From assembly GCA_038252945.1 (NCBI GenBank), contig JBBSHN010000065.1, forward strand, positions 1-14,151: a stretch of 14,151 bases of DNA, written 5' to 3'. Numbering within the stretch: position 1 is the first letter of the stretch; each line of letters opens with the position of its first letter. A program made the translations under genes and the position numbers. Below are positions 7,270-13,921 of the stretch, piece by piece. The notes beneath the pieces are model-generated. The model did no database searches, was not told the origin of the DNA, and was given only the letters and a program-made list of their open reading frames with translations. This stretch comes from JAUJOE01 sp038252945. Its GTDB lineage: Bacteria > Actinomycetota > Actinomycetes > Propionibacteriales > Nocardioidaceae.

Positions 7270-8007
7270 GTGACAACGAACCGCCCGTTGACAACGTTGA
7301 GGCGAGCGATGGCCCTGCTACGGGCGCTGGCCGATTCCCCCGTCGACCTGGGTAACAACGAGCTCGCGCGACGTGCGGGTATCAATCCCAGTACAGCCTC
7401 CCGGATGCTGGCGACGCTGGGTCAAGACGAGCTGGTGCGACGCATCCCGGAGACCGGCCGGTTCCGGTTGGGGCCGGGGCTGATCGAGCTAGGTAATGTG
7501 GCGCTCTCGAGGGTCGATCTGCGTGAACTGGCTCGTGCCCATCTCGTGGCACTCACCGAGGCAACCGGCGAGACAGCCACGCTCTCGGTGCCAGGCGAGC
7601 ACACGATGGTCACCGTGGACTTCGTCCAAAGTCCGCTGACGGTGCGCAGCGTCGCCGTGGTCGGCCGGCCGAGTGTTACCCATGCGACCGCAATCGGCAA
7701 GGTCTTTCTGGCTTCGACGGGGATACTGCCGAGGGGGCCGCTCACGGCGTACACCAAGCGGACGATCACTGATGCGGTCAGGCTCGCCGACGAGGTGACC
7801 AAGACCAAGAACCGCGGATGGGGACAGGCGGTGGGCGAGCGCGAGGAGGACCTGAACGCTGTCGCTGCCCCTGTGGTGGGGATGGACGGTCGCCTGATGG
7901 CCGTGCTCGGTCTGCAAGGGCCCCGCGGTCGCTTCGGTCCGGAGGCAATGCAGGCCGGGGTTGACCAGTTGTTCAGGCACTGCACCGGGCTCTCGAGGAC
8001 GATCTAA
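7270..8007 (+). CDS. IclR-family transcriptional regulator
   Basis: This 245-residue protein has the two-domain IclR layout. An N-terminal winged helix-turn-helix spans about residues 8-70 (LRRAMALLRALAD, then NNELARRAGINPSTASRMLATL, then a GRFRLG wing end). A C-terminal effector-binding GAF-like domain follows, with ATAIGKVFLAST and VAAPVVGMDGRLMAVLGLQGP. IclR proteins bind small-molecule effectors and act as repressors or activators. Start: the GTG at 7270 is preceded by GGGAGGG at seven bases. It is divergent from the catabolic operon and co-directional with the importer, with the same palindrome on both sides of the gene. It probably controls both units and itself. The effector could be the imported betaine-like substrate or a breakdown product; the sequence does not say which. 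Confidence 0.93.
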   Translation: MTTNRPLTTLRRAMALLRALADSPVDLGNNELARRAGINPSTASRMLATLGQDELVRRIPETGRFRLGPGLIELGNVALSRVDLRELARAHLVALTEATGETATLSVPGEHTMVTVDFVQSPLTVRSVAVVGRPSVTHATAIGKVFLASTGILPRGPLTAYTKRTITDAVRLADEVTKTKNRGWGQAVGEREEDLNAVAAPVVGMDGRLMAVLGLQGPRGRFGPEAMQAGVDQLFRHCTGLSRTI

Positions 8008-8031
8008 TGCGGTGGCATGGAGCACACTCAC

Positions 8032-8052
8032 CCGTTGCCCCTTAGGCAACGG
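8032..8052. promoter_or_regulatory. Palindromic operator copy 2, before importer operon
   Basis: The sequence reads CCGTTGCC-CCTTA-GGCAACGG, a perfect 8+8 inverted repeat with a 5-base centre. It differs from copy 1 at 7203-7223 only in the centre and the last base. It sits in the 103-base gap between the IclR stop and the first permease start, 58 bases before that ATG, where a promoter for the importer would be. No clear -10/-35 pair was recognised. On its own it could pass for a small hairpin, but the matching copy in the divergent spacer argues for a protein-binding site. Confidence 0.72.
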
Positions 8053-8110
8053 ACTTGTGCGACCCCGTGCCTCGTGCCAAAGTCATTGGCGCTCCGGAAC
8101 GGAGGTCGAG

Positions 8111-8815
8111 ATGGGGGTTGCATTCGCTCACTACCTGCTAGCGGTTGGCGAGCCGAGCTGGTGGTCGAACCTGTGGACGTTCATCAAATTCGACTGGCCA
8201 GACATCGTCTCCAGGTTCATCGCTCATGCGGAGATCGTGCTCATCGCGATCGCGATCACGACCGTCATTGGCGTTGCTCTCGGCGTCTTGACCTACCGGA
8301 CCGAACGCCCACGAGAGCTCGTCCTCGCCGTCACCGGAGTGTTCTTGACGATCCCGTCGCTGGCATTGTTCGGTCTCTTCCTCGGCGTGCCTTTCCTCGG
8401 TCTCGGGGAGCGCTCCGTGCTCCTTGCTCTCATCATGTACGGACTCCTCCCCGTCGTGCGCAACACTGTTGTCGGTCTCCGCGAAGTCGACCCGGCCGTC
8501 GTCGAGTCCGCACAAGGGATGGGCATGAGCCGCAACCAGAGGCTCCTCAAAATTGAACTCCCGATGGCATGGCCGGTGATCCTCACCGGCATGCGGGTCT
8601 CGACCCTCGTCCTCATCGGCATCGCCGCCATCGGCGCCTACATTCAAGGGCCTGGGCTCGGCGAGCTCATCTTCACCGGGCTTGCACAAATCGGGGGTGC
8701 AACCGCGACCAGCTACGTGCTGGCCGGGATGTTGGGGGTCATCGTCTTGGCGATCCTGTTCGACATAGCGTTTGTCCTTCTGTCGTTTCTCACCATCAGG
8801 AGAGGGCTGCGATGA
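8111..8815 (+). CDS. OpuC-type quaternary-amine ABC importer, permease 1
   Basis: This 234-residue inner-membrane protein has about five to six hydrophobic segments, including EIVLIAIAITTVIGVALGVL (41-60), LVLAVTGVFLTIPSLALFGLF (70-90) and the last at about 204-228. The ATPase-contact loop is seen at 131-151 (VESAQGMGMSRNQRLLKIELP), the EAA-type motif of this transporter family. IPSLALFGLF and VVRNTVVGLREVDP are typical of the OpuCB/ProW/YehY group that carries glycine betaine, choline and related compounds. Start: the ATG at 8111 has GGAGG five bases upstream; the frame is open further upstream but runs back into the end of the IclR gene. Its stop overlaps the ATPase start as ATGA. It pairs with a second permease further on, as in OpuC systems that use two different permeases. 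Confidence 0.9.
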   Translation: MGVAFAHYLLAVGEPSWWSNLWTFIKFDWPDIVSRFIAHAEIVLIAIAITTVIGVALGVLTYRTERPRELVLAVTGVFLTIPSLALFGLFLGVPFLGLGERSVLLALIMYGLLPVVRNTVVGLREVDPAVVESAQGMGMSRNQRLLKIELPMAWPVILTGMRVSTLVLIGIAAIGAYIQGPGLGELIFTGLAQIGGATATSYVLAGMLGVIVLAILFDIAFVLLSFLTIRRGLR

Positions 8816-9999
8816 GTGACGCGAAGATCCGGCTCGAGCAGCTCGGCAAGAAGTTCCTCACCCAGCGGGAGCCAGCCGTTGCCGAGCTCACGATGGATAT
8901 CCCCGAGGGCCAGATCGTCATCCTCGTCGGACCGTCCGGATGTGGCAAGACAACCACGATGAAGCTGATCAACCGGCTGATCGAGCCGTCGTCCGGGCGG
9001 ATCTACCTTGACGGAGAGGACGTCACGAAGGTCAACCCGGACAAGCTGCGGCGCCGCATCGGGTACGTCATCCAGCAGATCGGCCTATTTCCCCACCTGA
9101 CGATCGCCGACAACATCGCGACCGTTCCGAAGCTGTTGGGGTGGGACAAGAAGCGGGTCTCCGAGCGCGTCGACGAGCTGCTCGAGACCGTCGGCATGGA
9201 CCCGGGACAGTACCGCAACCGCTATCCCAAGGAGCTGTCTGGCGGCCAGCGGCAGCGGGTGGGTGTCGCCCGCGCGATGAGTGGCGACCCCGATGTCATG
9301 CTCATGGACGAGCCTTTCGGTGCGATCGATCCCATCACCCGCGACCGGTTGCAGAACGAGTTCTTACGGCTCCAAGAGCAGATCAAGAAAACGATTATCT
9401 TCGTCACCCACGACATCGACGAGGCGATCAAGATGGGGGACCGAATCGCAATCTTGAAGGAGCAGTCACGCATCGCCCAGTACGACACTCCGGAGGAGAT
9501 CCTCGTCAACCCCGCGGACGACTATGTCTCTGACTTCATCGGACGCGGAGCTTCGCTCAAACGGCTCAGCCTTAGCCGGGTACGCGACCTCCAGCTCAGT
9601 GAGTTCCCGACGGCTCCTGAAACGGCGACGACAGCGGAGGTGAGTCGGCTGCTCGACGAGAGCGACCGCACAGCGGTGCTGATCTTAGACGACCACAGGC
9701 GCCCAGTTCGATGGGTCAACACCGAGCATCTGCGCAGGAGTGGGACGAACGGCCGCCTTGACGGATCTGGGCTACCAGCCGACGCCGTCGTCCAGCCGAA
9801 CGCGACTTTAAGCGACACCCTCAACGAGATGCTGACCGCGCGGTACAGCACGGCCATCGTTACCGACTCCTCGGGCGTTTACCAGGGCATCGTCGACATC
9901 GACGCGATCAACGACGCGGTGCGGGGCATGCGGGAGGCCGAGCGGGGCCGACTGATCGCCGATCGGCCCGAAGCGGCGTCGGACCAAAGCACGGCCTGA
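8812..9999 (+). CDS. OpuC-type quaternary-amine ABC importer, ATPase with CBS region
   Basis: This 395-residue ATPase energises the importer. Motifs in order are Walker A GPSGCGKTT (40-48), Q-loop at Gln88-Gln89, signature LSGGQRQRV (142-150), Walker B DVMLMDEP (161-168) and the H-loop histidine at 200. The C-terminal 130 or so residues (about 256-385) look like two CBS domains: VSRLLDESDRTAVLILDDHRRPVRWV, then LNEMLTARYSTAIVTDSSGVYQGIVDIDAI. In OpuA/OpuC proteins this region senses ionic strength or nucleotides. The gene starts inside the stop of permease 1 (ATGA), and its TGA shares one base with the start of permease 2 (TGATG), so the genes are coupled. The assignment to the betaine/choline/carnitine ATPase family is firm; the exact ligand is not. 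Confidence 0.93.
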   Translation: MSDAKIRLEQLGKKFLTQREPAVAELTMDIPEGQIVILVGPSGCGKTTTMKLINRLIEPSSGRIYLDGEDVTKVNPDKLRRRIGYVIQQIGLFPHLTIADNIATVPKLLGWDKKRVSERVDELLETVGMDPGQYRNRYPKELSGGQRQRVGVARAMSGDPDVMLMDEPFGAIDPITRDRLQNEFLRLQEQIKKTIIFVTHDIDEAIKMGDRIAILKEQSRIAQYDTPEEILVNPADDYVSDFIGRGASLKRLSLSRVRDLQLSEFPTAPETATTAEVSRLLDESDRTAVLILDDHRRPVRWVNTEHLRRSGTNGRLDGSGLPADAVVQPNATLSDTLNEMLTARYSTAIVTDSSGVYQGIVDIDAINDAVRGMREAERGRLIADRPEAASDQSTA

Positions 10000-10814
10000 T
10001 GACCACGCCGACGATCACAGACACCCGCAAGCCTTCGGGCGACCCCGCGGCGGGCACGATCGATCGAGCCAGCGATGAGCGAGGTCGCAGTCTGGCGGGC
10101 TACGTGTTCATGCCGGCGGTTCTGCTTGCTGTCGTAATCCTCGTGGTCATCGCCGTTAGCGCTCGCAACGCGCCTTCTGCGTACGTGTCGGTCGAGAAGC
10201 AGCGACTGACACTTCACTACGTGACCCAGGCGATCTGGACCCACATCGAGCTCGCTGCGGTCTCGACAGTCATCGTCATTGCGATCTCGGTGCCGCTCGG
10301 CATACTGCTCACCCGGGCTTTCGCACGGTTCATCACACCGCCGACGATTGCAGTCTTCAACATCGGTCAGGCCATCCCGTCGATCGGTGTCTTGACCCTC
10401 CTGGCATTTTGGAAGATCGGTTTCTGGCCAGTCATCATCGGGCTGGTGGCGTACTCCGCGCTCTCCGTGCTGCGCAACACGATGGTTGGGCTCCAACAGG
10501 TCGACCAGTCCGTGATCGAGTCGGCCCGTGGCATGGGGATGACCAAGCTTGCCGTCTTGCTCAAGATCGAGCTGCCCCTCGCGGTGCCGATCATGATGGC
10601 AGGGCTACGGACCGCGCTCGTGATCAACGTCGGGACTGCAACCCTCGGAGCGCTCGTCGGTGCCGGAGGACTCGGCCTCGTCATCGTGGCGGGAATCAAC
10701 CAGGGCGACAACTTTCTGACGGTGGTCGGTGCTGCGCTGACCGCCGTCCTCGCGCTCCTCGTCGACTACGTCGCGGGGATCGCTGAAGATCGGCTCCGTC
10801 CGAGGGGGCTGTGA
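9999..10814 (+). CDS. OpuC-type quaternary-amine ABC importer, permease 2
   Basis: This 271-residue second permease has a polar N-terminal tail of about 30 residues, then membrane segments at about 33-54, 83-104, 115-136 and 141-158 and further ones to about 260. The EAA-type loop is at 173-193 (IESARGMGMTKLAVLLKIELP), a close match to permease 1, so the pair probably forms a heterodimer. AIPSIGVLTLLAFWKIG and GAGGLGLVIVAGI are family-typical. The extra first segment (residues 33-54) is absent from permease 1. The start shares a base with the ATPase stop. Its own stop overlaps the ATG of a short reading frame (10814-10882) leading to the binding-protein gene. Confidence 0.9.
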   Translation: MTTPTITDTRKPSGDPAAGTIDRASDERGRSLAGYVFMPAVLLAVVILVVIAVSARNAPSAYVSVEKQRLTLHYVTQAIWTHIELAAVSTVIVIAISVPLGILLTRAFARFITPPTIAVFNIGQAIPSIGVLTLLAFWKIGFWPVIIGLVAYSALSVLRNTMVGLQQVDQSVIESARGMGMTKLAVLLKIELPLAVPIMMAGLRTALVINVGTATLGALVGAGGLGLVIVAGINQGDNFLTVVGAALTAVLALLVDYVAGIAEDRLRPRGL

Positions 10815-10882
10815 TGACCAACGAGCATTCCCAAACAGACGAGTTCGCAACCAATGAGAAGAGGAAGTCGCCATGCGCCTGA
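10814..10882 (+). CDS. Possible 22-residue coupling ORF between permease and binding protein
   Basis: A 22-codon frame starts with an ATG that shares one base with the permease 2 stop (TGATG). It ends with TGA at 10880-10882, just inside the binding-protein gene, which starts at 10873 in another frame. The peptide is hydrophilic, beginning MTNEHSQTDEF, with no recognised domain. Ribosomes that re-initiate here would stop next to the binding-protein start, which suggests a translational-coupling leader. It may equally be a chance frame, because the binding protein has its own ribosome site (AGAGGAAG). Confidence 0.3.
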   Translation: MTNEHSQTDEFATNEKRKSPCA

Positions 10883-11826
10883 GCAAGAGAGCAGTCCTAC
10901 TGGTCGCCGCGGGAACTGGACTCGCCATGGTAACCGCCGCGTGCAGCAGTAGCAGTAGCGGCGGAGGGGGCAGCGGAGAATTGTCTGGCGTCAGCCTTAC
11001 CGTAGGCTCGAAGGAGTTCACCGAGCAGTTGATCCTGGGCCAGATCGCGATTCAGGCCCTCGAGAACGCCGGCGCGACAGTTACGGACAAGACCAACATC
11101 ACGGGGACGACAAACACCCGCAAAGCGCTCGACTCCGGCCAGATCGACATGTACTGGGAGTACACGGGAACCGGTTGGAGCGACATCCTCGGCCATAGTG
11201 CAGCCAGCGCACCAAAGGACCCCACCGCACTGTTCACGGCAGTGTCGAAAGAAGACCTCCAGAAGAACCAGATCAAGTGGCTGCCGCCCTCCACTGCCAA
11301 CGACACATACGCGATCGCAACTTCACAGAAGATATCGGCCAGCACCGGGGTCAAGTCGCTGTCGGACTACGCGAAACTCGCCAACGCCAATCCTGGAGAT
11401 GCCGCCTTGTGCGTTGCCTCGGAGTTCACCAACCGGTCCGACGGATTGCCGGGACTCGAGAAGGCGTACGGCTTCAAGCTGCCCACCAGCGACATCACCG
11501 AGGTTGAGTACGGGATCATCTACCAGCAGCTTCCGACGGCCGATCAGTGCAAATTCGGCGAAGTGTTCTCGACCGATGGCCGGGTTTCGGCCAACAAGCT
11601 GATCGTGCTCGAAGACGACAAAAGCTTCTTCGTGCCGTACGACATCGCCATGACGATTCGGGACTCGGTCTACAAGCAGAACCCGAAGATTGCCGACGTA
11701 CTCAACCCGATCTCACAAAAGCTCACCGAGAACGGTCTCGCTCAGCTGAACGCCCAGGTTGACGTGCAAGGGCTGCCGCCGGATGCCGTCGCGACGAAGT
11801 GGCTTCAGGACAACGGATTCATGTGA
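10873..11826 (+). CDS. OpuC-type substrate-binding lipoprotein
   Basis: This 317-residue extracytoplasmic binding protein feeds substrate to the importer. The N-terminus is a lipoprotein signal: MRLSKR, a hydrophobic stretch (7-20), then VTAAC with the lipidated Cys24, followed by a Ser/Gly linker. The mature part begins LTVGSKEFTEQLILGQI (43-59), the hallmark of the OpuAC/OpuCC family, and contains MYWEYTGTGW (94-103), where family members place aromatic residues that hold the quaternary ammonium group. Start: the ATG at 10873 has AGAGGAAG about seven bases upstream. It closes the transporter gene set, in the order permease, ATPase, permease, binding protein. The ligand may be glycine betaine, choline, carnitine or DMSP-like; the catabolic genes nearby favour a substrate that is used as food rather than kept as an osmoprotectant. 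Confidence 0.92.
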   Translation: MRLSKRAVLLVAAGTGLAMVTAACSSSSSGGGGSGELSGVSLTVGSKEFTEQLILGQIAIQALENAGATVTDKTNITGTTNTRKALDSGQIDMYWEYTGTGWSDILGHSAASAPKDPTALFTAVSKEDLQKNQIKWLPPSTANDTYAIATSQKISASTGVKSLSDYAKLANANPGDAALCVASEFTNRSDGLPGLEKAYGFKLPTSDITEVEYGIIYQQLPTADQCKFGEVFSTDGRVSANKLIVLEDDKSFFVPYDIAMTIRDSVYKQNPKIADVLNPISQKLTENGLAQLNAQVDVQGLPPDAVATKWLQDNGFM

Positions 11827-11891
11827 GGCTCGTAACGGAGCTGTCGAGACGATGGCTGATTGCACGAGGCGGTTGAGCGAGGAGCCAACGG

Positions 11892-12740
11892 ATGCGGATC
11901 ACACTTGCGCAGTTGGACTCTCGGTTGGGCGACATCGACGCCAACATCGATGTCGCCCACGCCGCGGTGGCGACGGCTGTTACTGAGTCGGCCGACACGA
12001 TCGTTTTCCCGGAGTTGTTCTTGCCCGGGTACTCCATAGGTGAGGTGGACGACGACCTGTCGATGCGTCCAGACGATCCGCGGATCGAGAAGCTCGCCCG
12101 TGCAGCTGGATCCGCGGGTCTCGCAATCGGTTTCATGGAGGCTGGACCGCCCGGGCCGCACACTTACAACAGCGTCGCCTACTACGAGGCTGGACAGTTG
12201 ATCCATGTACACCGCAAGCTGTACCTCCCCGCGTACGAGCCCTTTGAGGAACGCAACCACTTCACGCCCGGGCCGAGACTTCGAGCGTTCGACCTGAGGC
12301 TGGGCACTCGGATAGCAGTGCTGTGTTGCAACGACGCCTGGCAGCCGCAACTAGCTTTCCTGGCAACCCAGGACGGCGCTCAGGTGCTGCTGGTGCCGGC
12401 CGCCAGCTCGCAGAGCACGTTTCCCGACCGCTACGACTCGCACGAGTACTGGCACGACATCACCCACTTCTACGGGCGCATGTTCCAAGTGTTCGTCGTC
12501 TTCGTCAACCGGATCGGCGTCGAGGGCAGGTTCCGGTTCTGGGGTGGTTCCCACGTCATTGACCCCTGGGGCAACATCGTGGCCGAGGCGTCGCAAGCCG
12601 AGGAGCAGATACTGACCGTCGACATCGACCTGGCCGAGGTCAGGCGCCGACGGCGTCAGGTGCCTCTGGTCAAAGAGGCTCGGCTCGGACTTTTACAGCG
12701 TGAGATCGGACGCCTGCTCGAGGAGGGGGGCGACCTGTGA
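11892..12740 (+). CDS. Carbon-nitrogen hydrolase (nitrilase superfamily), substrate unknown
   Basis: This 282-residue enzyme carries the nitrilase-superfamily Glu-Lys-Cys triad: Glu41 (FPELFLPGY), Lys109 (HRKLYLP) and Cys146 (VLCCNDAW). The superfamily hydrolyses amides, carbamoyl compounds or nitriles. The extra cysteine at 145, next to the nucleophile, is slightly unusual. The C-terminus has GGSHVIDPWGNIVAEAS, typical of the fold. Start: the ATG at 11892 has GAGGAG about eight bases upstream. It follows the binding-protein gene by 65 bases with no clear terminator or operator between, so it is probably co-transcribed with the importer. It might release a methylated amine from an amide precursor, but no substrate can be read from the sequence. 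It converges with ribF. Confidence 0.88.
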   Translation: MRITLAQLDSRLGDIDANIDVAHAAVATAVTESADTIVFPELFLPGYSIGEVDDDLSMRPDDPRIEKLARAAGSAGLAIGFMEAGPPGPHTYNSVAYYEAGQLIHVHRKLYLPAYEPFEERNHFTPGPRLRAFDLRLGTRIAVLCCNDAWQPQLAFLATQDGAQVLLVPAASSQSTFPDRYDSHEYWHDITHFYGRMFQVFVVFVNRIGVEGRFRFWGGSHVIDPWGNIVAEASQAEEQILTVDIDLAEVRRRRRQVPLVKEARLGLLQREIGRLLEEGGDL

Positions 12741-12751
12741 CGGTGACGTCT

Positions 12752-12779
12752 GACTGACCGGGCTCAAGCGGGGTCAGTC
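12752..12779. terminator. Possible bidirectional hairpin between nitrilase gene and ribF
   Basis: An 8-base inverted repeat (GACTGACC at 12752-12759, GGTCAGTC at 12772-12779) with a 12-base loop lies at the convergent junction. It covers the end of the 23-base gap and the last codons of ribF. There is no T-run, so an intrinsic terminator is only suggested by position. Confidence 0.35.
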
Positions 12780-13726
12780 GGCCAGGTGAGAACGTCGCGC
12801 GCCTGGTGGACGTCCAAACGCATTTGGGCAATCAGCGCATCGACTGAGTCGAACACGACCATGCCGCGCAGGCGCTTTGCGAAGGCGATCTCCACCTCGA
12901 TGCCGTACAGCTCGAGGTCGTCGCGGTCGAGGACGTACGCCTCCACCTGTCGGGTCTCGCCCGCGAACGTGGGGTTGGTGCCCACAGAGATTGCGGCGGG
13001 CTGCCACGTCGCCGCTCCGTCGTCCGCGGAACGCAGCCACCCGGCATACACCCCATCGGCGGGCACCGCGGTGACGGTGCCGGCAACCGGCACATTGGCC
13101 GTCGGGTAGCCCAGCTCCCGCCCACGCTGCTCCCCTCGCACCACGACTCCACGGACGGAGAACAGGCGACCCAGCGCTTCCGCCGCCACCTCGACGTCGC
13201 CGGTGAGCAGGTAGGACCTGACGTACGACGAGGACCAGCGACGATCCTCCCTGCCGTCCAGGGGCAGCGCGAGCACCACGACGTCCTGGTCGGCGAGCAT
13301 CCGCTGCAGCAGCGGCACGTCCCCCTGCGCTCGGTGCCCGAAGCGGAAGTTCTGGCCGACGACGACGCCTCGCGCATGCAAGGCACCTCGCACGACGTCC
13401 GTGACAAAGTCCTCCGCTGGCAGCTTCGACAGCTCTTCGGTGAAGGAAAGCACGAGGACTGCGTCGGCACCCGCCTCGGCGAGCAGGTCCATACGCTGAT
13501 CGGTAGCAGCCAGCGCCAGCGGCGCCCGCTGCGGAGCAAGCACCCGAAGCGGATGCGGGTCGAACGTCACAACCACCACCGGTAAGTCGCCGAGTGTTCT
13601 GGCCAGCTCGGCCGCTCGCTCGATGACGTGGCGGTGACCGCGGTGCACGCCGTCAAAGTTGCCGATGGTGACCACCGTCGGGCCGAGCGCTGGGTCGATG
13701 CCGGAGACGCCGTGCCAGATGCGCAT
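12764..13726 (-). CDS. ribF: Bifunctional riboflavin kinase / FAD synthetase
   Basis: This 320-residue cytoplasmic enzyme makes FMN from riboflavin and FAD from FMN. The N-terminal adenylyltransferase domain has VVTIGNFDGVHRGHRHVI (18-35), VVVTFDPHPL (51-60), VVGQNFRFGHRAQGD (122-136) and SSSYVR (165-170). The C-terminal kinase domain has GRELGYPTANV (202-212) and ISVGTNPTF. Length is normal for the family. Start: the ATG at 13726 has GGGGAGG five bases upstream; the longer open frame beyond it reads into non-coding sequence. It lies after truB on the same strand, the standard housekeeping order. It is not part of the catabolic cluster, although it supplies the flavins those enzymes need. What is unusual is its downstream neighbour, the convergent nitrilase gene, where many actinobacteria have rpsO. 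Confidence 0.95.
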   Translation of the reverse strand: MRIWHGVSGIDPALGPTVVTIGNFDGVHRGHRHVIERAAELARTLGDLPVVVVTFDPHPLRVLAPQRAPLALAATDQRMDLLAEAGADAVLVLSFTEELSKLPAEDFVTDVVRGALHARGVVVGQNFRFGHRAQGDVPLLQRMLADQDVVVLALPLDGREDRRWSSSYVRSYLLTGDVEVAAEALGRLFSVRGVVVRGEQRGRELGYPTANVPVAGTVTAVPADGVYAGWLRSADDGAATWQPAAISVGTNPTFAGETRQVEAYVLDRDDLELYGIEVEIAFAKRLRGMVVFDSVDALIAQMRLDVHQARDVLTWPTDPA

Positions 13727-13830
13727 CGACGCCTCCCCTTCCACCTGTTGATCGGATCGCCGTACCGGCGCAGACTCTTCCATCTCGTACCCGCATTTCC
13801 TCACCCGCCTATGCTGCGGGCCGGTCGGCT

Positions 13831-13920
13831 CGGTTTGCCATGCTGACGTGGCGGATGCACCGCCAACGCCGCAAAACCTCCATGCGGAGGGTGAGTATCC
13901 CACGTCAGCTTGGCAAGCCG
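13831..13920. repeat. Long imperfect inverted repeat in truB-ribF spacer
   Basis: Two 21-base arms (13831-13851 and 13900-13920) match as inverted copies at 19 positions. The core is GCTGACGTGG pairing with CCACGTCAGC, and the outer part is TTGCCA pairing with TGGCAA. The 48-base loop holds a second small hairpin, CCTCC-ATGC-GGAGG (13877-13890). The outer arm begins one base after the truB stop. It could be a truB terminator or attenuator without a T-run, a regulator site, or a mobile-element trace. The rest of the 195-base spacer (13727-13830) shows only the ribF ribosome site. Confidence 0.6.
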
Positions 13921-13921
13921 C

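Noticed and set aside
10943..10978. Short AGCAGT/GGC repeats in the binding-protein gene
   Set aside because: They encode the Ser/Gly linker after the lipidated cysteine, common in actinobacterial lipoproteins.
13074..13090. Palindrome GTGCCGG-CAA-CCGGCAC
   Set aside because: It lies inside ribF coding sequence, is GC-rich and has no partner copy, so chance is sufficient.
12764..13726. ribF as a member of the catabolic operon supplying flavin
   Set aside because: It sits with truB in the usual housekeeping order, on the opposite strand to and convergent with the importer unit, and shares no operator.
13727..13921. FMN riboswitch before ribF
   Set aside because: I do not see the conserved RFN-element segments; the only clear structure is the long inverted repeat.
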